In this document: positions 1 through 5,333 of the stretch, piece by piece
Numbering within the stretch: the stretch's first letter is position 1
Layout of the letters: every line of letters begins with the position of its first letter
NCBI GenBank assembly: GCA_017391435.1
Contig: JAFOYS010000385.1
Span: forward strand, 1 to 7,201
Reading direction: 5' to 3'
Length of the DNA stretch: 7,201 nucleotides
Source of the DNA: Alistipes sp.
GTDB lineage: Bacteria > Bacteroidota > Bacteroidia > Bacteroidales > Rikenellaceae
Notes under the pieces: generated by a model
What the model was told of the DNA's origin: nothing
Database searches by the model: none
Seen by the model: only the letters and a program-made list of their open reading frames with translations
Position numbers and translations under genes: made by a program

Positions 1-1
1 G

Positions 2-712
2 GAGCTTGGTCGTGTATATGGTTATGGCTTCCAGCGTGCTCCAGAGGGTGCATACTATGTAGATAAGGCTACTGGTGAGACTGTTGACTGCTCTGGTCAG
101 ATTATCGTAGACAATAACGGTTATCCACAGCTTGATTCACAGAACCTTATTGACCTTGGTTCTATCTACCCTGATTGGAAGGGTGGTTTCAGCACTACAT
201 TCCGTTATAAGAATCTTCGTCTGGGTATGAACTTTACTTACCAGTATGGTGGTAAGTGTTACTCACTGACACACGCAATCTTGGCTTCAGCAGGTAAGAC
301 TAAGGATACTCTCTATGGCCGTTACGATGGTCTTGTACAGGAGGGTGTTAATCTTCTTGCAGATGGTACTTACACAAAGAACACTACCATCACACAGTCA
401 GCTGCTCTCTACTATCAGGACTACTACTTCAACCGTAAGAATGCTGAGACTAACACATACGACACTTCATTCTTGAAGCTGAAGCAGATCAACCTTGATT
501 ACTCTCTTGGTAAGAAGGCAATTCAGAAGATTGGTTGGCTCCGTAGCCTCTCTGTAGGTGTATTTGCTACCAATGTCTTCTCAATTGACAACTTCCCACA
601 GTATGACCCAGAGGCTGCTACATTCAACAGTGCATCTATCAGCCGTGGTATTGAGACAGGTGCTTACCCAATGACTCGTACTTATGGTTTCACTATCAAA
701 TTGGGCTTCTAA
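2..712 (+). CDS. SusC/RagA-family TonB-dependent outer-membrane transporter, C-terminal part (5' truncated)
   Basis: This is the end of a SusC-type outer-membrane beta-barrel that imports oligosaccharides or other large nutrients with TonB energy. The frame is open from base 2, giving 236 residues and a TAA stop; the first ATG (227) is internal, so that is not the true start. Visible family features are the strand-turn segment reading LGSIYPDWKGGF near residue 50, alternating barrel-strand residues, DTSFLKLKQINLDYSLG, the stretch NVFSIDNFPQYDPEAA, and the ending RTYGFTIKLGF. The terminal phenylalanine is the usual outer-membrane barrel assembly signal recognised by the BAM machinery. The family is normally around 1000 residues, so roughly three quarters, including signal peptide, carboxypeptidase-like domain and plug, lies upstream. 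The susD-like gene follows after 22 bases, which supports the assignment. The substrate cannot be inferred from this part. Confidence 0.96.
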   Translation, partial: ELGRVYGYGFQRAPEGAYYVDKATGETVDCSGQIIVDNNGYPQLDSQNLIDLGSIYPDWKGGFSTTFRYKNLRLGMNFTYQYGGKCYSLTHAILASAGKTKDTLYGRYDGLVQEGVNLLADGTYTKNTTITQSAALYYQDYYFNRKNAETNTYDTSFLKLKQINLDYSLGKKAIQKIGWLRSLSVGVFATNVFSIDNFPQYDPEAATFNSASISRGIETGAYPMTRTYGFTIKLGF

Positions 713-734
713 TATATAAATATAGGTATACAAT

Positions 735-2381
735 ATGAAAACATTGAAATATTTATCGGTTCTATTGGTGATTCTCACCTTCAGTCAGTGCCGCACTCTG
801 GAGGAGTACAATGTGTCACCAAACCAGATTGAGGTTGGTAGGATTCAGCCGTGCGATTTGATGGATGAGCTCATCTGTAATGGCGCACTTAACTATCAGC
901 AGCGTTTCTATGATACATTTGCCGAGCTTATGCAGTATACTTGTGCTGGAGGTTCTACATCAAATGTTATCCACCGCTACTACATTGCTCCTTCATATGT
1001 ATCTAACTGCTGGAACAACCCAGCTCGTTGGGCTGCAAATGCAGATCATATGTATCAGCTTGCTCTCAAGATTGAGGATGAGAACTATCAGGCAGTAGCA
1101 CTTACTCTTCGTGCTTTCTGGATGGATCAGCTCTCTGCAATCTTCGGTTATGTTCCTTTCTCTGAGGCATTCCAGCTTCGTGATCAGAACATCAACAAGC
1201 CTAAGTTTGATGCTCCGAAGGATGTTTACGCTCAGATTATTAAGGACCTTGAGCTTGCAAATAGCCTCTACAACACCTCAATGAATTTGAGCAACACTGG
1301 TAAGGATAGACTTTACAATGGTGATACTAAGAAGTGGCAGAAGTTTACTAACTCACTCTTGCTTCGTGTCCTGATGCGTCTTTCTAACCGTTCAACTGAT
1401 ATGGAGATTCTTCTTGGAGAGTCTGTAGCTCAGTGGATTAAGAAGATTATCGACAACCCTACAAAGTATCCAATTATGACCTCTTATGAGGACAATGCAA
1501 TTGTTTACTTCTCAGGTGAGTCTCCACACCAGAACAACTGGGGTGGTTACCAGCAGTCTACACTCTCTGGTCACCGTGGTGCTGAGTTCTTTATCGGTCT
1601 TATGAACGGTAAGAACGACCCTCGTAAGTGGATTTGGTTCATTCCTTGGAGCCAGTCTATCGCTTGGATGGGTGTTCAGTCAGGTATGCCAGGTGACGAT
1701 ACTGCTACTGCAGGTTATCCAATTATGAACTACGAGATCTTCATCAGCTATAAGCTTCCAGTATCATTTATGAACTACGATGAGGTTTGCTTTATCCTTG
1801 CAGAGGCTTACCTTCGTAACGATGATGACCACTGGGCAGCTATCGCAGGTGGTGAGGCTCGCGTAACTGAGTGGTATAACAAGGGTGTTCGCGCATCTAT
1901 CGAGTTCTGGCGTTATCTCTATGTTGACTACTTTGGTCAGAAGGGTCGTAACATCAACAGCTCATATCGTAACTTTGCTGCTGTTGAGCCAATGTATGAC
2001 AACTACAACCACATTGAGCTTCAGCCAATTCTTGACGATGCTTCTATCGACAACTTCATCAATAACTCAGTAACCTTCGATATCAAGAACGGTCTTGAGT
2101 GCATTATGGAGCAGAAGTATATCGCAAACTTCCGTATTATGACTGAGGCTTGGAACGACTACCGTCGTACAGGTTACCCTAAGCTCCCTATCGGTACTGG
2201 TACACTTAACAATGGTGTTCTTCCACTCCGTCTTGAGTATCCAACAACAACCAAGACTACTAACCCTGACAACTATGCAGCAGTTGTTGAGACTATGCGT
2301 AACACATACTACGACGGTGCTGACAATATGTTGACTCCAGTATGGTGGAGCGAGGCAGGTCTTGCAAAGGAGATTCGTTAA
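735..2381 (+). CDS. SusD/RagB-family surface nutrient-binding lipoprotein (SusD-like_2 type)
   Basis: This protein is the lid-like surface partner of the upstream SusC transporter; it binds the ligand and helps deliver it to the barrel. The start at 735 gives a lipoprotein signal peptide with a hydrophobic core (residues 7-16) and lipobox FSQC, so Cys19 should be lipidated. The 548-residue length is normal for the family. Recognisable segments are DQLSAIFGYVPFSEA (about 131-145), the GDTKKWQKFTNSLLLRVLMR helix (196-215), the TPR-like YDEVCFILAEAYLR (348-361), YNKGVRASIEFW (381-392), MEQKYIANF followed by EAWNDYRRTGYP (458-482), PLRLEYP (497-503) and a C-terminal TPVWW (534-538). The AWNDYRRTGYP/RLEYP/WW ending is characteristic of the SusD-like_2 branch rather than classical SusD. 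The leader is A/T-rich with no Shine-Dalgarno motif. Ligand specificity is not readable. Confidence 0.96.
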   Translation: MKTLKYLSVLLVILTFSQCRTLEEYNVSPNQIEVGRIQPCDLMDELICNGALNYQQRFYDTFAELMQYTCAGGSTSNVIHRYYIAPSYVSNCWNNPARWAANADHMYQLALKIEDENYQAVALTLRAFWMDQLSAIFGYVPFSEAFQLRDQNINKPKFDAPKDVYAQIIKDLELANSLYNTSMNLSNTGKDRLYNGDTKKWQKFTNSLLLRVLMRLSNRSTDMEILLGESVAQWIKKIIDNPTKYPIMTSYEDNAIVYFSGESPHQNNWGGYQQSTLSGHRGAEFFIGLMNGKNDPRKWIWFIPWSQSIAWMGVQSGMPGDDTATAGYPIMNYEIFISYKLPVSFMNYDEVCFILAEAYLRNDDDHWAAIAGGEARVTEWYNKGVRASIEFWRYLYVDYFGQKGRNINSSYRNFAAVEPMYDNYNHIELQPILDDASIDNFINNSVTFDIKNGLECIMEQKYIANFRIMTEAWNDYRRTGYPKLPIGTGTLNNGVLPLRLEYPTTTKTTNPDNYAAVVETMRNTYYDGADNMLTPVWWSEAGLAKEIR

Positions 2382-2401
2382 TTTTAAAAAGCGAAACAGA
2401 T

Positions 2402-3160
2402 ATGAAAAAGAGTTTAAAATATTTTGCAATACTCGCTCTTAGTGTAATTGCCTTTGCATCTTGTAAGAAGGAGACTCCTTACATCTGTGAGGGTAACAGC
2501 AGCGAGATCTATGTGAAGTTTGGTGGTACAGGCACTACCGATACTCGTCTGTTGGTAACAACTGACGGTTATATCGGTGAGACCTACGCAGTATCTGTAA
2601 CTTACGATATGTATACAAATGCAGACGAGTGGCAGATTGTACCAGACTATTCTGAGTGCTACGATCCAGAGTATAAATGGATTTCAAGCTGGCCAAGCGA
2701 GGGTAACTATGACGGTCGTTTTACTGTTAACTTCCAGGCTAACTCTCGTCAGGGTGACACCCGTTTTGCTAAGATTAACATCGTTTCACACGGTCAGGTT
2801 ATCCAGACTATTGAGGTTGAGCAGGACAAGGCTCCAAACACTCAGTTCTATATCCAGCCATTCCTTCAGGTTCAGAGCTTCACCGCTTCTGGTAAGTACG
2901 AGGATGGTGATAACGCTGGTAAGGAGCTTGTTAAGACTATTCCACTTGACTCAAATGTAGCTTGGAGCGCTCGTATTGATGACGATGCTAACGGCGATCC
3001 TGTAGAGTGGATTAAGGTCTCTGGTGTAACCAAGGCTAAGTTTGATATCTCAGTGGAGCCTAACACTACTGGTGAGGAGCGTCAGGGTACTATCACTGTA
3101 TATCAGAATACAAATGGTAACAATAACATCGTAGTTACTGTTAAGCAGGCTGCAATGTAA
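2402..3160 (+). CDS. Lipoprotein with two BACON-type beta-sandwich domains, probable surface glycan-binding protein
   Basis: This 252-residue envelope lipoprotein occupies the SusE-like position directly after susD, where surface glycan-binding proteins are usually encoded. I chose the ATG at 2402 over the in-frame ATG at 2342 because it begins a clean signal peptide (MKKSLKYF, hydrophobic core to residue 18) with lipobox FASC and lipidated Cys21, and because the earlier start would overlap susD by 40 bases. Two tandem beta-rich units follow. The first, about 33-143, has KWISSW (92-97), FTVNFQANSRQGDTRFAKI and the closing IEVEQDK. The second, about 150-250, has VAWSARI, VEWIKVSG (201-208), FDISVEPNTTGEERQGTITV and the closing VTVKQ. 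Trp-Ile, a polar turn, an Arg-x-x-x-Ile strand and a final Gln are the pattern of BACON domains, found in Bacteroidetes carbohydrate-associated proteins. No catalytic motif is visible. The binding role is inferred from position and fold. Confidence 0.85.
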   Translation: MKKSLKYFAILALSVIAFASCKKETPYICEGNSSEIYVKFGGTGTTDTRLLVTTDGYIGETYAVSVTYDMYTNADEWQIVPDYSECYDPEYKWISSWPSEGNYDGRFTVNFQANSRQGDTRFAKINIVSHGQVIQTIEVEQDKAPNTQFYIQPFLQVQSFTASGKYEDGDNAGKELVKTIPLDSNVAWSARIDDDANGDPVEWIKVSGVTKAKFDISVEPNTTGEERQGTITVYQNTNGNNNIVVTVKQAAM

Positions 3161-3182
3161 GTTGATTAAGCATTAGACTATT

Positions 3183-3199
3183 TTTCAAGTTATTTGAAA
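3183..3199 (+). promoter_or_regulatory. Small A/U-rich inverted repeat touching the phosphoesterase start codon
   Basis: TTTCAA (3183-3188) and TTGAAA (3194-3199) form a perfect 6-bp inverted repeat around the 5-base loop GTTAT, and the last paired base is the A of the ATG at 3199. In mRNA this could make a weak hairpin in the initiation region. The stem has only one G-C pair, and short A/T palindromes arise easily by chance in such leaders, so a regulatory role is speculative. It lacks a G+C-rich stem and U-tract, so it is not a convincing terminator. Confidence 0.2.
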
Positions 3200-5316
3200 T
3201 GAAAAGAATCAAGAGTTATATATTGAATCTAGTCCTCTGTTTCTCAGTTCTTCTCGGAGCTGTCGCTTGTGGCGGCTCTGAGGGAACCGATAATCCAGGA
3301 TCTGGTAATGGTACCCTTGTAACCAATGTAAAGGCTGAGGCATCTATGCTTCTCAACCCAGGTGGTGACTACCGTATCACAGCAACTGGTGCAGAGCAGA
3401 CCGATATCCTTGTAATGAAGGGCAGCAAGACCTTCGAGTGCGAGATTACTCGTCTTAGCACAAGTTGGTTCCGTTTTGCTGTGCCAAATGATATTGTTGA
3501 CGGCAGATATACACTCTCACTTCGTCGCGGTGAGAATACTCAGGAGTTGTTTGCTACAAATGTCACTGTTCAGAGCGTTGATAACAAGGTTCCGAGCAAG
3601 GATGGCTACAACCTTAAGGGTATGGTTTACTGCGAGAATAAGGGTGTTGAGGGCGTACTTGTTACAGATGGTGTTGAGATTACAAAGACAAATGCTGATG
3701 GTCACTATTGGCTTAAGTCAAAGAAGAGCTATGAGGTTGTTTATGTAATTCTCCCTTCAGGTTACAATGTGCCAACTCAGGGCGCTATGCCAAAGTATTG
3801 GGCTCAGACCTCAAACGATGTAGTCAATGAGGAGCAGTACAACTTTGAGCTTATCAAGCAGACCTCTGATAACCACACAGTGCTTGTAGGTACAGATATC
3901 CACCTTACAAATCGCAACTTGTCTCCAAATGACTGTACACAGTTCCGTGAGGGCTTTGTTAAGGAGCTTATCGCAGAGTATACAGGCAAGAGCAATGTCT
4001 ACTGCCTCAACTTGGGTGATTTTGCACACGATGTACACTGGTATAAGAACGATATTGGTTGGGCAGAGTCTCTTACTCACCACCCATCTGACTATATCAG
4101 CGGTCTTCCTTGTCAGGTTTGGTCTACACTTGGTAATCACGACCACGATGGCCACACCCCTGCAGGTGAGGATGTTGACCTCCGTGCTTCAGCGCCTTAT
4201 CGTAAGATGGTAGGTCCTTCACACGTTGCAATGAACTTCGGTAAGGTTCACTATATGCTTTTGGACGATATTATCTATCTGAACGAGTTTACAGGCTCAA
4301 ACTCTGCTACAGATCCATTGATGGGCGAGTGTAACTATTACGCTGAGTTCCGCGATGATATGATCAAGTGGGTAGAGCGCGATCTTAGCTATGTAAGCAA
4401 GGATACTCCAATTGTTGTCGGCTTCCATATTCCACTTGTAAACTGGAATGGTTCTGGTCGCAATGGCGAGTTCCCAACACAGGCTGGCTGGAAGAGATTT
4501 GTAGATTTGTTCAAGGACTTCAAGGATGTAAACTTCATTACCGGTCACACACACCAGACTCGTTTCCGTCCTGTTCCTGGCTATGGTACAAATATGTACG
4601 AGCACAACATCGGCGCCGTTTGCGGTGTATGGTGGAACTCAAGCCAGCGCTCAGGTGGTACAAACTCAAAGGTTGGTGCTATTAACCTCTGTGCAGATGG
4701 TACACCTTCAGGTTACTATGTATACGAGGTTAGCGGAACAAATCGTACTTGGTACTACAAGTATATTGGTGTTCCAGCTTCAAAGCAGTTCAAGAGCTAT
4801 GATATGAACGAGGTAAAGAAGTACTATGAGACTTATGGCCCAGCACAGAAGTTTATCAACGCTGGCTCATATATGAATACTGCAAATGGAAATGAGACAG
4901 CAGTCTCAATTAACAAGAAGCAGTATGGATGTGAGGAGGAGCAAAATACAGTGTGGATTAATGTATGGGGCTATGAGCACGGTAAGTACGGTTCTTATGG
5001 TGACTGGGAGATTACAGTTACCGAGAACGGCAAGCAGCTTGATGTAGAGGTTCTGAACGGCTCTGTTCGCGACCCACTGATGGCACTTACTGGTGAGGTT
5101 TATGTCTACGGTGTTCAGGAGAAGAAGTCTTTCTCTGCAAACACTTGTAGCTCTACAGCCTTCAAACATATGTTCCGAGTAAAGGCTTCTGCTGCAAACA
5201 GCACCTTGATTATTAAGGTTAAGGACCGTTTCGGCAAAGTATACCAGGAGACTATGGAGCGTCCTAAGAAGTTCTACGATGGTAGTAAGATTGAAAATAC
5301 TTGGACACTTGATTAA
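3199..5316 (+). CDS. Calcineurin-like metallophosphoesterase lipoprotein (MetallophosN - catalytic - MetallophosC architecture)
   Basis: This is a predicted metal-dependent phosphomono- or phosphodiesterase anchored in the envelope. The start gives a signal peptide with lipobox AVAC (Cys24) followed by a Gly/Ser-rich linker to about residue 40. An Ig/IPT-like beta domain of unknown role spans about 41-126. A small beta domain at about 136-216 (YNLKGMVYCENKGVEGV...) resembles the MetallophosN family. The catalytic domain, about 226-520, has all the expected metal-site motifs: TDIH (Asp233, His235), GDFAHD (Asp274), GNHDHD (Asn313, His314), GFHIP (His410) and GHTH (His450, His452), so it should be active. 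The C-terminal region, about 583-695 (VWINVWGYEHG..., DWEITVTENG, HMFRVKA), resembles MetallophosC. It is the only recognisable enzyme here, placed between two BACON lipoprotein genes. The gene uses more GGC and is less extremely codon-biased than its neighbours. It ends in three consecutive in-frame TAA codons (5314-5322). The substrate is unknown. Confidence 0.93.
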   Translation: MKRIKSYILNLVLCFSVLLGAVACGGSEGTDNPGSGNGTLVTNVKAEASMLLNPGGDYRITATGAEQTDILVMKGSKTFECEITRLSTSWFRFAVPNDIVDGRYTLSLRRGENTQELFATNVTVQSVDNKVPSKDGYNLKGMVYCENKGVEGVLVTDGVEITKTNADGHYWLKSKKSYEVVYVILPSGYNVPTQGAMPKYWAQTSNDVVNEEQYNFELIKQTSDNHTVLVGTDIHLTNRNLSPNDCTQFREGFVKELIAEYTGKSNVYCLNLGDFAHDVHWYKNDIGWAESLTHHPSDYISGLPCQVWSTLGNHDHDGHTPAGEDVDLRASAPYRKMVGPSHVAMNFGKVHYMLLDDIIYLNEFTGSNSATDPLMGECNYYAEFRDDMIKWVERDLSYVSKDTPIVVGFHIPLVNWNGSGRNGEFPTQAGWKRFVDLFKDFKDVNFITGHTHQTRFRPVPGYGTNMYEHNIGAVCGVWWNSSQRSGGTNSKVGAINLCADGTPSGYYVYEVSGTNRTWYYKYIGVPASKQFKSYDMNEVKKYYETYGPAQKFINAGSYMNTANGNETAVSINKKQYGCEEEQNTVWINVWGYEHGKYGSYGDWEITVTENGKQLDVEVLNGSVRDPLMALTGEVYVYGVQEKKSFSANTCSSTAFKHMFRVKASAANSTLIIKVKDRFGKVYQETMERPKKFYDGSKIENTWTLD

Positions 5317-5333
5317 TAATAATACCTAACAAT

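Noticed and set aside
227..712. A separate 161-residue protein starting at the ATG at 227
   Set aside because: The same frame is open back to base 2 and the upstream residues continue the SusC barrel pattern (LGSIYPDWKGGF), so this ATG is an internal methionine.
2342..2401. Upstream in-frame ATG that would lengthen the first BACON lipoprotein by 20 residues
   Set aside because: It overlaps the end of the susD-like gene in another frame and would bury the signal peptide behind a charged, non-signal-like stretch; the ATG at 2402 gives a proper lipoprotein signal.
2067..2429. Minus-strand open frame of 120 codons spanning the susD / BACON gene junction
   Set aside because: It is antisense to two convincing genes, has low-complexity composition with many Cys, Val and Leu residues and no recognisable motif.
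3161..3198. Possible transcription terminator or internal promoter in the longest gap
   Set aside because: There is only a weak 6-bp A/T-rich repeat, with no G+C-rich stem plus U-tract and no recognisable -33/-7 promoter pair.
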